Positions 16,197 to 24,054 of a stretch of DNA of 64,000 nucleotides are shown in pieces (position 1 is the stretch's first letter; every line of letters begins with the position of its first letter). This stretch comes from Streptomyces sp. V2I9 (lineage in GTDB: Bacteria > Actinomycetota > Actinomycetes > Streptomycetales > Streptomycetaceae): contig NZ_JAUSZJ010000002.1 in the NCBI RefSeq assembly GCF_030817475.1, positions 3,920,626-3,984,625 of the forward strand. The letters run 5' to 3'. A program made the position numbers and the translations under genes. Below the pieces are notes generated by a model that worked only from the letters and a program-made list of their open reading frames with translations, did not search any database and was not told the origin of the DNA.

Positions 16197-16886
16197 ATGA
16201 GCAGCGACACCGCCCGTACCGAGGGCGCCACCGGCACCACCGACTCCGCCGCGTTCTGGGAGAACCACTACGCAGGCGTCGAACCGCAGGGGGGCACCCG
16301 TCCCAACGCCGTCCTGGCCGAGGTCGTCACCGCCCTGGCCCCCGGGCCGACCGGCGGCGGTCGGGCGCTCGACCTCGGCTGCGGGCACGGCGGCGACGCG
16401 CTCTGGCTCGCCGCGCGCGGCTGGGACGTCACCGCCGTCGACGTCTCCGCGACCGCCCTCGGCCGGGTCGCCGCCGGGGCCGCAGCGGCCGGGCTTACCG
16501 AGCGCGTCCACCCCGACCGGCACGACCTCGCCCGGTCCTTCCCCGAGGGGGTCTTCGAGCTGGTCACCGCCAGCTACTTCCACACCCCTGTGGAGATCCC
16601 TCGTGATCAGGTCCTCCGGCGCGCCGCCGAAGCCGTCGCCCCCGGTGGTCTCCTCGTCCTGGTCGAGCACGCCTCGCTCGCCCCCTGGTCGTGGCAGAAC
16701 GGCGACGAGGACGTACGGTTCCCCACCCCCGACGAGGTACGCGCGTCGCTCCGGCTCGACGGCGGATGGCGCACCGAGCGCTGCCACGCGCCCCGGCGCA
16801 CCGCCACCGGACCCGGCGGCGAGACGGCCACCGTCACCGACAACGTCATCGCCGTCCGCCGTCTCCGCCCCCAGCGCGAGGTCTGA
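16197..16886 (+). CDS. Class I SAM-dependent methyltransferase
   Basis: A 229-residue Rossmann-fold methyltransferase. Motif I is ALDLGCGHGGDALWLA (about residues 57-72), motif II contains VTAVDVSATAL, and the post-III region is LLVLVEHASLAPW. The family includes thiopurine/tellurite-type enzymes, and the N-terminal SAAFWENHYAG resembles that group. Substrate unknown. It is divergent from the XRE-cupin regulator, which may control it. Confidence 0.9.
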   Translation: MSSDTARTEGATGTTDSAAFWENHYAGVEPQGGTRPNAVLAEVVTALAPGPTGGGRALDLGCGHGGDALWLAARGWDVTAVDVSATALGRVAAGAAAAGLTERVHPDRHDLARSFPEGVFELVTASYFHTPVEIPRDQVLRRAAEAVAPGGLLVLVEHASLAPWSWQNGDEDVRFPTPDEVRASLRLDGGWRTERCHAPRRTATGPGGETATVTDNVIAVRRLRPQREV

Positions 16887-16897
16887 ACCCCCGGACG

Positions 16898-17443
16898 CTA
16901 CGCCCCCGTGTCCGGCTCCGCCTGCCGGGCCGGGCCCGCCGGGCGGTCCGCCGGGTCCGGGGCCACCGCGTCCTGGATCGTCACCCGGTCCTGCTCCGCG
17001 ATCTCCCGCGTCTGCTCCGCCACCCACTCCGGGCTGATCGTGGGCGGTTCGCCCGGCACCCGGTCGCTCACGAACAGGCAGAACGGGTGGCCCGCCGGAT
17101 CGAACAGCACCCGTACGTCGTGTTGCGGCTGGAACTCCGCCGGTCGCGCGCCCTCCGCGACCGCGTGGGCCACGCCCGCCTCCAGGTCGGAGACCTCGAA
17201 GTCCAGGTGCAGCATCATCAGTTGGTCGCCCATGGTGGCGGGCCAGACCGGCGGCACGTACGGCTGCGCGGTCTGGAAGCCCAGGCCGGAGCCGCCGCCG
17301 GGCGGGAGCAGCTTCACCCAGCCGGGTTCGTCCTGCACGGTCTCCCACCCGAGGAGGCGGCGGTAGAAGTCCGCCAGCACCGCCGCGTCCGGGGCGTCGA
17401 GCACCGTGCTGGACAGGGTCAGGGACGGGCGGGGCGTGGTCAT
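16898..17443 (-). CDS. VOC (glyoxalase/bleomycin-resistance fold) family protein
   Basis: A 181-residue protein. The core reads LTLSSTVLDAPDAAVLADFY, RRLLGWE, LHLDFEVSDLEAGVAHAVAEGA and RVLFDPAGHPFCLFVSD, the paired beta-alpha-beta-beta-beta units of the vicinal oxygen chelate fold. A roughly 45-residue acidic tail follows. ATG 17443 is preceded by GAGGAGG with six bases between. It could be a lyase, a dioxygenase or a drug-binding protein; the sequence does not decide. Confidence 0.88.
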   Translation of the reverse strand: MTTPRPSLTLSSTVLDAPDAAVLADFYRRLLGWETVQDEPGWVKLLPPGGGSGLGFQTAQPYVPPVWPATMGDQLMMLHLDFEVSDLEAGVAHAVAEGARPAEFQPQHDVRVLFDPAGHPFCLFVSDRVPGEPPTISPEWVAEQTREIAEQDRVTIQDAVAPDPADRPAGPARQAEPDTGA

Positions 17444-17497
17444 GATGGGCCTCCTCGTGCCGGGAATGCGCCGGAAACGCGCCGGGAGCGCGTCGGA

Positions 17498-17532
17498 AAC
17501 GTGCCGGTACGTCTACCCCGTACCGGCACGTT
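17498..17532 (-). terminator. Perfect 13-bp hairpin downstream of the citrate synthase gene
   Basis: AACGTGCCGGTAC (17498-17510) pairs with 17520-17532, with a nine-base loop. It sits 50 bp past the stop of the minus-strand citrate synthase gene and before the VOC gene, as expected of a terminator. Confidence 0.75.
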
Positions 17533-17581
17533 CACCGAGACCCGCACTTCTCGACCGGGCTCGCCCTCGCCCGCCGGCCCC

Positions 17582-18685
17582 TCAACCCGCGACGATGTCC
17601 TCGTACCCGCTGATCTCACGCGGGTCCCGCGTCCCCGGGCCGATGTACGTCGCCGAGGGACGCACCAGGCGGCCCGTGCGCTTCTGCTCCAGGATGTGCG
17701 CCGACCAGCCCGCCGTACGGGCACACGTGAACATCGACGTGAACATGTGCGCGGGGACCTCCGCGAAGTCCAGGACGATCGCCGCCCAGAACTCCACGTT
17801 CGTCGCCAGCACCCGGTCCGGGCGGCGGTTGTGCAGCTCCTCCAGGGCCGCCTTCTCCAGCGCCTCCGCCACCTCGAAGCGCGGGGCCGCCAGCTCGCGG
17901 GCGGTGCGGCGCAGGACGCGGGCGCGCGGGTCCTCGGCACGGTAGACACGGTGGCCGAAGCCCATCAGGCGCTCGCCCCGGTCCAGGGCCTGCTTCACGT
18001 ACGCCGTCGCGTCGCCCGTCCGCTCGATCTCCTCGATCATGCCGAGGACCCGCGACGGGGCCCCGCCGTGCAGCGGACCCGACATCGCACCGACCGCGCC
18101 GGACAGCGCCGCCGCGACGTCCGCACCGGTCGAGGCGATGACGCGGGCCGTGAACGTGGAGGCGTTCATCCCGTGCTCCGCCGCCGATGTCCAGTACGCG
18201 TCGACCGCCTTCACGTGCTTCGGGTCAGGCTCACCGCGCCAGCGGATCATGAAGCGCTCGACCACCGAGTGCGCCTTGTCGATCTCGCTCTGCGGGACCA
18301 TCGGCAGACCCTGGCCGCGCGCCGACTGGGCGACGTACGACAGCGCCATGACCGCCGCCCGTGCCAGGTCGTCGCGGGCGGTCGCCTCGTCGATGTCCAG
18401 CAGCGGCTTCAGGCCCCAGACGGGCGCGAGCATCGCCAGCGCCGACTGGACGTCCACGCGGATGTCACCGGAGTGCACGGGGATCGGGAACGGTTCGGCG
18501 GGCGGCAGGCCCGGATCGAACGCCCCGTCCACCAGCAGGCCCCACACGTTGCCGAAGGAGACGTGACCGACCAGGTCCTCGATGTCCACCCCGCGATAGC
18601 GGAGCGAACCGCCTTCCTTGTCCGGTTCGGCGATCTCCGTTTCGAACGCGACGACTCCCTCAAGACCGGGTACGAAATCGGACAT
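17582..18685 (-). CDS. Citrate synthase (second, shorter type)
   Basis: A 367-residue citrate synthase, which condenses oxaloacetate with acetyl- or propionyl-CoA. Active-site segments are present: His in SGPLHGGAPSRVL, His in GFGHRVYRAEDPRARVL and the Asp-containing VEFWAAIVLDF. The length fits the short actinobacterial citrate synthase 2 class, which may act as a 2-methylcitrate synthase. ATG 18685 follows GGGAG at eight bases. It diverges from pdxH. I recall the same pair in S. coelicolor (SCO4388/SCO4387). Confidence 0.92.
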   Translation of the reverse strand: MSDFVPGLEGVVAFETEIAEPDKEGGSLRYRGVDIEDLVGHVSFGNVWGLLVDGAFDPGLPPAEPFPIPVHSGDIRVDVQSALAMLAPVWGLKPLLDIDEATARDDLARAAVMALSYVAQSARGQGLPMVPQSEIDKAHSVVERFMIRWRGEPDPKHVKAVDAYWTSAAEHGMNASTFTARVIASTGADVAAALSGAVGAMSGPLHGGAPSRVLGMIEEIERTGDATAYVKQALDRGERLMGFGHRVYRAEDPRARVLRRTARELAAPRFEVAEALEKAALEELHNRRPDRVLATNVEFWAAIVLDFAEVPAHMFTSMFTCARTAGWSAHILEQKRTGRLVRPSATYIGPGTRDPREISGYEDIVAG

Positions 18686-18947
18686 CAGGCGGCTCCCTCA
18701 GTTCGGCGGGCGGCGGGCGGGCGGCAGACCCGGTTCGGCGGCGGCCGTGGTGTACGCGCCGGCAGCGGTGGTGTCCGCGGAAGGCCGGGCGGCCGTTGTG
18801 CGAAGGCCACAGGGGTCTGCCCCACGATATTGGCGGGTTCCCACGGAGCGGGGAAGCGTGACATCCGGCACAGGACCCCATTTCGGCGGCGCACGGTTAT
18901 GGGCCCTGGCCGCCGGGAACACTGGGCCGCTGGGGCAGGATGGTCCC

Positions 18948-19859
18948 GTGCCCAGACCAGACCACTCCGTGCCGACTCCGGATCACGCTGTGCCCGCACC
19001 GGATCACCCTCGTCCCGCCGCACCCGCATCGGATCGTCATCGTGACGCGCCGGCACCGGATCACCCCGCCGACGCCGTCCAGCAGGCTCCTTCCGCCAGG
19101 GCCAGGGCCAGGGCCAGGACCGGGACCGGGGCAGAGGCCAGGGCCGAGTCCGGGGCCGGGATCTCCCGCGTCGCCGCGAGGGGCTCCCGTACCGATTCCA
19201 CCACCGATCCGGCGGCCATGCGCGAGCAGTACCGCTCGGAGGACTTCACCGAGCGCGATCTCGCCGCCGATCCGATGGAGCAGTTCGCCCGCTGGTTCCG
19301 CCAGGTCGCCGTCGGCGGGGTGCTGCACGAGCCCAACGCGATGGTCGTCTCCACCGCCACCCCGGACGGCCGCCCGTCCTCGCGCACCGTGCTCCTCAAG
19401 CAGTACGACGACCGGGGCTTCGTCTTCTTCACCAACTACGACTCCCGCAAGGGCCGCGAACTGGCGGCGAACCATCACGTCTCGCTGCTCTTTCCCTGGC
19501 ACGCGATGGCCCGCCAGGTCATCGTCACCGGCACCGCCGCCCGCACCTCGCGCGAGGAGACCGCCGCCTACTTCCGTACCCGTCCGCACGGCTCCCAGCT
19601 CGGCGCGTGGGCCAGTGCCCAGTCCACCGTCGCCGGCTCCCGCGAGGAGCTGATCGACCGGTACGAGGAACTGGCCGCCCGCTACCCGGAAGGCGAGAAG
19701 GTGCCGGTCCCGCCGCACTGGGGCGGCTTCCGCGTCGTCCCGGAGACGATCGAGTTCTGGCAGGGGCACGAGAACCGGCTGCACGACCGGCTGCGGTACG
19801 TACGCGAGGGCGACGGGCCGGACGGGCGTACGTGGCGGGTGGAGCGGCTCTGCCCGTAG
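18948..19859 (+). CDS. pdxH: Pyridoxamine 5'-phosphate oxidase
   Basis: The conserved enzyme runs from MREQYRSEDF (ATG 19218) to the end (213 residues). It has FMN- and substrate-binding segments PDGRPSSRTVLLKQYDDRGF, FFTNYDSRKGREL, ASAQSTVAGSREEL and the C-terminal EFWQGHENRLHDRLRY. It oxidises pyridoxamine or pyridoxine phosphate to pyridoxal phosphate. No ribosome site precedes ATG 19218, and the family's usual TDPAAM lead-in lies just upstream. GTG 18948, after GGCAGGA, is therefore offered as the start (303 residues). That adds an odd N-terminal extension with repeated PDH units (PDHSVPTPDHAVPAPDH). The start is uncertain; the product is not. Confidence 0.88.
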   Translation: MPRPDHSVPTPDHAVPAPDHPRPAAPASDRHRDAPAPDHPADAVQQAPSARARARARTGTGAEARAESGAGISRVAARGSRTDSTTDPAAMREQYRSEDFTERDLAADPMEQFARWFRQVAVGGVLHEPNAMVVSTATPDGRPSSRTVLLKQYDDRGFVFFTNYDSRKGRELAANHHVSLLFPWHAMARQVIVTGTAARTSREETAAYFRTRPHGSQLGAWASAQSTVAGSREELIDRYEELAARYPEGEKVPVPPHWGGFRVVPETIEFWQGHENRLHDRLRYVREGDGPDGRTWRVERLCP

Positions 19860-20019
19860 GGGCCGCGTGAGCCTGGCGTTCCGTGGCCGCGGGACCGCGT
19901 GCGCGACGGCGGCCGGGGGGAGGGGGTCCCGTGTTCCGGGGGCGCGTGCGTTCCGGCGCTCCAGGGCTCCCGCCCGTACGCCGTTCCGGCGCTCCAGGGC
20001 TCCCGGCCCGTACAACGCA

Positions 20020-20250
20020 GAAACCCGCAGGCTCTGGGCCCTCCGTGCACAGAGGAGCCGGCCGGACTTACCGGCGAGCCTGCGGGTCGGTGACTGCTGG
20101 GAATTGGCCGGCGTCCGGCCATGCACTGCACAAGAGTGCGACGACGGGCGTCAGCCCGCAGCCACCTCACGAGTCCGAAGAGAAATCACTTCCGGAACAC
20201 CTCCTTTCCTGTGTGCCACCAGCGTAGAACCGGCCCCGATCGGGGTTCAA
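20020..20250 (-). ncRNA. Candidate small transcription unit with a 12-codon ORF and long-range terminator stem
   Basis: On the minus strand, TTGAAC (20250-20245) and TACGCT (20226-20221) are 18 bp apart and look like a housekeeping promoter. Downstream comes an exceptionally strong AAAGGAGGT (20207-20199) and a GTG-started ORF at 20189-20151 encoding VISLRTREVAAG. The region ends with ACCCGCAGGCTC (20087-20076) pairing with 20034-20023, followed by a short T-containing stretch. It lies in a gap where no minus-strand gene follows; pdxH ends convergently at 19859. It may be a regulatory RNA, a leader cut off from its gene, or a tiny protein gene. Confidence 0.5.
20151..20189 (-). CDS. Possible 12-residue peptide ORF
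   Basis: GTG 20189 follows AAAGGAGGT by about nine bases. The frame reads V-I-S-L-R-T-R-E-V-A-A-G and then TGA. The very strong ribosome site is the main evidence. See the surrounding transcription unit. Confidence 0.35.
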   Translation of the reverse strand: MISLRTREVAAG

Positions 20251-20513
20251 ACGATTTATCCGGCGGCCGCTCCGCCGGTCCGGTCCGGGTCCGGTGCGGA
20301 CCGGTGAGGGGTCCGGCGCGGTCCGGCGAGGGGGCCCGGTGGCGTGAATGCATCGGAAGCCACCGCTCCGGAAAATCATTTCGCCGAAAGGTGATGTGTG
20401 CTGGGTCACGTTCGAGTTGAATGGTCTGACGTGCGGCAATCCACGCGGCGACGCGTGGGGAAACGGCCGGGACGTTCTGCGCGACGGCCGACACGTTCTG
20501 CGGGGGGTGCGGA

Positions 20514-21938
20514 GTGGGTGCTTCCAGGAGCAGTGGGACCACCGACGAGATCGGGCCGGACGAGGACTCCGGAGGCGGGCCACCGGGGCGCTCCACGATT
20601 CCCGGACCCCCGGCGGGGGAGGACGGGCTCCCCTGTCCGCCCGCCGGGTCCGAGCTGCTGGCGGCCCTGCTCGACGGCATGGACGCCGCGCTCTGCGCGT
20701 TCGACGCGGCCGGCACCGTCACCCACTGGAACCGCGAGGCCGAACGCGTCCTGGGATGGACGGCCGAGGAGGCCGTGGGCCGGAGCGGCTTCGCCGGCTG
20801 GGCGGTGCGCAGGGCCGACGCGGACGAGGTGCGGGACCGGCTGATGTCGGCCATGGACGCGCCGGGGCGGCAGGTGCACGAGTTCGCGCTGCTGCGCAAG
20901 GACGGCGGCCGGGTCCTGGTGCGGACCCAGTCCGCAGGGGTGCGCGGCGCGGACGGGCGACCGGCCGGGGTCTACTGCGCGTTCAGCGAGGTGCACGCCC
21001 AGATCGACCTGGAGCGGGCCATCGCGCTGAGCGAGGCGCTGCTGGAGGACGCGTCCTGGGGCGTGGTCCTCGTAGATGTGGACCTGCGCCCCACGGTGGT
21101 CAACGCGTACGCCGCCCGCGCGCTCGGCGGCAGCCGTACCCGCCTCCTCGGCCGTCCGCTCGGCGACCTGGTGGTCCAGGGCGTCGAGGAGGTGGAGGCG
21201 GCCCTCCACCATGTGCTCGCCGAGGGCGCCCCGAGCGCCCCGGCCGAGCTGTGGGTGACCCTGCGGACGGCCGAGGGCGAGCGTCGGCGGTGCTGGCGCA
21301 GCGGGTTCCTGCGACTGGCGTCGCCCCTGACGGAAGAACCGGTTCCGCTCGGGGTGGGGTGGCTGTTCCGGGACGTCACCGCCGCCAAGCTCGCCGAACA
21401 GGAGGCCGACCGGCTGCGGTTCCGGACGAGCCAGCTCCACCGGGCCGCCCGTACGGCCTCCGAGTGCGAGGACCCGATGGAGGCGGCGACCTCCCTGCTG
21501 GACTTCGCGCTCGCCGGGTTCGCGGACCACGTTCTGATCGACCTGGTGGCGGGTGAGCGCCTGGTCCGTACGGCCGCCACGCCTTTCGACGCCCCCGGCC
21601 CCTGCCTGCCGGTCTCCGGGGGTGCGATCCCCGCCCGGTACGCCCCCGGCCACCCGGCCCTCCAGGCGGTCGAGCGCACCGGAACGGTCCGGACGAGCGG
21701 GGCCACCGGGGCCGCCGACCCGGCCGCCTGGGCGGTGGAGCGCCGCTGGCCGCGGGACGCGGCGCACGCGCTCTGCGCGGTGCTCCGGAGCCGGGGGCGG
21801 ACGCTGGGCGTGCTGACATTCCTGCGCGCGGCGAACCGGGCCGCGTTCGAACGTACCGACACGGCGTACGCGGAGACGGTCGCGGCACGGGTCGCGGGAG
21901 CGGTGGACCTGGCGCGGGCGACGGCGGACAGCCGGTAG
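20514..21938 (+). CDS. PAS-PAS-GAF sensor protein without output domain
   Basis: A 474-residue soluble protein. A disordered start (1-45) precedes a PAS domain (about 50-165; GMDAALCAFDAAGTVTHWNREAERVLGW), a second PAS (about 170-290; ASWGVVLVDVDLRPTVVNAY) and a GAF domain (about 300-470; MEAATSLLDFALAGFADHVLIDL, then ALCAVLRSRGRTLGVLTFLR). Streptomyces proteins of this kind often end in a SpoIIE/PP2C phosphatase, which is absent here. It presumably senses a signal and passes it to a partner. GTG 20514 is the apparent start; the upstream ribosome site is weak. Confidence 0.85.
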   Translation: MGASRSSGTTDEIGPDEDSGGGPPGRSTIPGPPAGEDGLPCPPAGSELLAALLDGMDAALCAFDAAGTVTHWNREAERVLGWTAEEAVGRSGFAGWAVRRADADEVRDRLMSAMDAPGRQVHEFALLRKDGGRVLVRTQSAGVRGADGRPAGVYCAFSEVHAQIDLERAIALSEALLEDASWGVVLVDVDLRPTVVNAYAARALGGSRTRLLGRPLGDLVVQGVEEVEAALHHVLAEGAPSAPAELWVTLRTAEGERRRCWRSGFLRLASPLTEEPVPLGVGWLFRDVTAAKLAEQEADRLRFRTSQLHRAARTASECEDPMEAATSLLDFALAGFADHVLIDLVAGERLVRTAATPFDAPGPCLPVSGGAIPARYAPGHPALQAVERTGTVRTSGATGAADPAAWAVERRWPRDAAHALCAVLRSRGRTLGVLTFLRAANRAAFERTDTAYAETVAARVAGAVDLARATADSR

Positions 21939-22059
21939 GGGGCGCCCGGTAGGGGGGCTGCCGGGCGGCCAGCACCCCGGTCCCCCGGTCGTCCCGGGGT
22001 CCGGCGGGCCGGCCGGACCCCGCTCGGCGACGGAAGGCGCCTCAGGGGCGGGGCGCGCC

Positions 22060-22815
22060 TCAGTGGCGGTAGAAGATCCGGTCCCGGTACTCCGTCATGA
22101 TCCGGCCGTTCCACTCGTGGCCCCCGTCGACGTTCCCCGAGCGCAGCATGGGCGGCTCGATGCCGCGGGCCACCAGCCGCTCCACGGCGGCCGCCAGCAT
22201 CGCCTGCATGATCGCACTGGTCACCACGGTCGAGGCGGGGGCGAAGGGGGCGTCCACGCCGGGGGCCGTCAGTTCCGCGTCGCCGATCGCGATCTTGCTG
22301 TCGAGGACGATGTCGCAGTGGTCCCGCAGGAAGCCGCCCGACGCGTGCCGGGACCGGGTGTTCTCCGCGTACGCGACGGAGGTCACGCCGATGACCTTCA
22401 GCCCGAGCGCGCGGGCGTTCTGCGCCATCTCGACCGGCAGGGCGTTGCGCCCGGAGAGCGAGATGATCACCAGCAGGTCCCCGGCGGTGGCCGGGCTGGA
22501 GTCCAGGACGGCCGAGGCGAGCCCGTCCACCCGCTCCAGCGCCGAGCCGAGCGTGGCGGGCATGACGTCCACGCCGACCGCGCCGGGCACGGCGAGCAGG
22601 TTCATCAGGGCGAGGCCGCCCGCGCGGTAGACGACGTCCTGGGCGGGAAGGGAGGAGTGGCCCGCGCCGCAGGTGAAGAGCCGCCCGCCCGCTTCGACGG
22701 TGTCCGCGATCGCCGCGCCCGCCGCGGCGATGTTCTCCGCCTCCTCGTCCCGCACCCGCGTCAGCAGGCCGATCGCCGCATCGAAGAACTGACCGGCCAG
22801 CTTGCTGTCGCTCAT
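22060..22815 (-). CDS. SIS-domain sugar-phosphate binding protein (UPF0309 type)
   Basis: A 251-residue protein with a sugar-isomerase (SIS) fold: GGRLFTCGAGHSSLPAQDVVYRAGG at about 40-65 and LLVIISLSGRNALPVEMAQNARALGLKVIGVTS at about 115-150. The length and the C-terminal GNVDGGHEWN fit the UPF0309 family. Such proteins bind phosphosugars, and a role in amino-sugar metabolism or sensing is likely. It diverges from the iron repressor gene and has a DasR-like operator 62 bp upstream of its start. I recall this gene pair as SCO4393/SCO4394. Confidence 0.88.
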   Translation of the reverse strand: MSDSKLAGQFFDAAIGLLTRVRDEEAENIAAAGAAIADTVEAGGRLFTCGAGHSSLPAQDVVYRAGGLALMNLLAVPGAVGVDVMPATLGSALERVDGLASAVLDSSPATAGDLLVIISLSGRNALPVEMAQNARALGLKVIGVTSVAYAENTRSRHASGGFLRDHCDIVLDSKIAIGDAELTAPGVDAPFAPASTVVTSAIMQAMLAAAVERLVARGIEPPMLRSGNVDGGHEWNGRIMTEYRDRIFYRH

Positions 22816-22876
22816 CGGGGAGAGCCCTCTCGACGGGGGTGGGACGGGGCGGGAACGCTGGTGCCGCCGATCACGT

Positions 22877-22892
22877 TGCGGTCTGGACCAGT
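22877..22892 (-). promoter_or_regulatory. DasR-type operator (dre) candidate between the SIS gene and dmdR1
   Basis: On the minus strand it reads ACTGGTCCAGACCGCA, 12-13 of 16 positions matching the dre consensus A(C/G)TGGTCTAGACCA(G/C)T. DasR is the GlcNAc-responsive GntR regulator of Streptomyces. Control of dmdR1 by DasR has been reported in S. coelicolor, which supports the site. Confidence 0.6.
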
Positions 22893-23011
22893 GGGCTGTC
22901 AATACCACCCGGCGGCCGGGCCCGTGCCCTCTTCCACCGGTCTGCCACACGGGCGGCACGGTTGTCGGCGCGATGCGTCAGAATTGGGGCAGGGCCATCG
23001 CACGACGTTTT

Positions 23012-23821
23012 CTAGTCACAGCATCGAGGGGCACGAATGTCCGGACTGATCGACACCACGGAGATGTATCTCCGCACCATCCTCGAACTGGAAGAGGAAG
23101 GCGTCGTCCCCATGCGCGCCCGCATCGCCGAACGGCTGGACCAGAGCGGTCCGACCGTCAGCCAGACGGTGGCCCGTATGGAGCGCGACGGCCTGGTCCA
23201 GGTCGCGGGCGACCGCCACCTGGAGCTGACCGAGGAGGGCCGTCGGCTCGCCACCCGCGTCATGCGCAAGCACCGGCTCGCCGAATGCCTGCTCGTGGAC
23301 GTGATCGGCCTGGAGTGGGAGCAGGTCCACGCCGAGGCGTGCCGCTGGGAGCACGTGATGAGCGAGGCGGTGGAGCGGCGGGTGCTGGAGCTGCTGCGCC
23401 ACCCGACGGAGTCGCCGTACGGGAACCCCATTCCGGGCCTGGAGGAGCTGGGCGAGAATGCCGAGGCCGACCCGTTCCTGGACGACTCCATGGTGAGCCT
23501 GGCCGAGCTGGATCCGGGCACCGAGGGCAAGACCGTGGTCGTGCGGCGGATCGGGGAGCCGATCCAGACCGACGCCCAGCTGATGTACACGCTGCGCAGG
23601 GCCGGGGTGCAGCCCGGCGCCGTCGTCAGCGTGACCGAGTCGCCCGGCGGGGTGCTGGTCGGCTCCAGCGGCGAGGCCGCCGAGCTGGGTGCCGAGGTCG
23701 CCTCGCACGTCTTCGTCGCCAAGCGCTGACGTCCGGCGTCGGCGTCGAAGGCTCCTCGCCAGGCCCTTTCGCCCCTGTCCGAGGTGCCGCCGTCCGGCGT
23801 CGTGGTCCTGTCGTCCGGCAC
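23012..23821 (-). other. Long antisense ORF opposite dmdR1 (possible adm counterpart)
   Basis: A 269-codon minus-strand frame covers the whole of dmdR1; another at 23016-23921 (301 codons) does so in a second frame. Antisense open frames are common by chance in GC-rich genes. However, S. coelicolor is reported to express an antiparallel gene, adm, overlapping dmdR1. I cannot tell which frame, if either, corresponds. Confidence 0.3.
23037..23729 (+). CDS. dmdR1: DtxR-family iron-dependent repressor DmdR1 (DesR)
   Basis: A 230-residue DtxR/IdeR-type regulator. The winged helix covers about residues 1-70 (LIDTTEMYLRTILELEEEGV, then IAERLDQSGPTVSQTVARME). The metal-binding dimerisation domain has the HAEACRWEHVMSEAVE segment with Cys, Glu and His ligands, and an SH3-like domain follows from about 150. 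With Fe(II) bound it represses siderophore and iron-uptake genes. Length and sequence fit DmdR1 of S. coelicolor. ATG 23037 follows GAGGGG. No iron box is visible directly upstream. Confidence 0.93.
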   Translation: MSGLIDTTEMYLRTILELEEEGVVPMRARIAERLDQSGPTVSQTVARMERDGLVQVAGDRHLELTEEGRRLATRVMRKHRLAECLLVDVIGLEWEQVHAEACRWEHVMSEAVERRVLELLRHPTESPYGNPIPGLEELGENAEADPFLDDSMVSLAELDPGTEGKTVVVRRIGEPIQTDAQLMYTLRRAGVQPGAVVSVTESPGGVLVGSSGEAAELGAEVASHVFVAKR

Positions 23822-24054
23822 CTACCTCCTGTCGCCGCCGGGCGGCGCACGCGGCTGCCGCCGAGCGGCTTCGCGTGCGCCGCCCGGCGGCGATGCGGTT
23901 CCCGGCCCGGCGGCAACACAACCGTGATGTACGGGCGCCGATTTCCCGTCCGAATGGGCAGCGGGGCGAGCGGCTCCGTGCCAGGCTGAGGCCAGACAGA
24001 GGACCTGAGGGTGTCGGCCGGTTCCGGTCGGCACGGTCGGGGAGGGAGCAGGGA
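23730..24054. other. Gap between dmdR1 and the octapeptide-repeat ORF
   Basis: No convincing gene is seen. The antisense frames opposite dmdR1 would begin here. A GGAGGGAGCAGGGA stretch just before 24055 is the ribosome site of the next ORF. Confidence 0.5.

Noticed and set aside
16691..19045. A 784-codon plus-strand frame from the methyltransferase to the pdxH promoter
   Set aside because: It runs antisense through the VOC and citrate synthase genes and has shadow composition.
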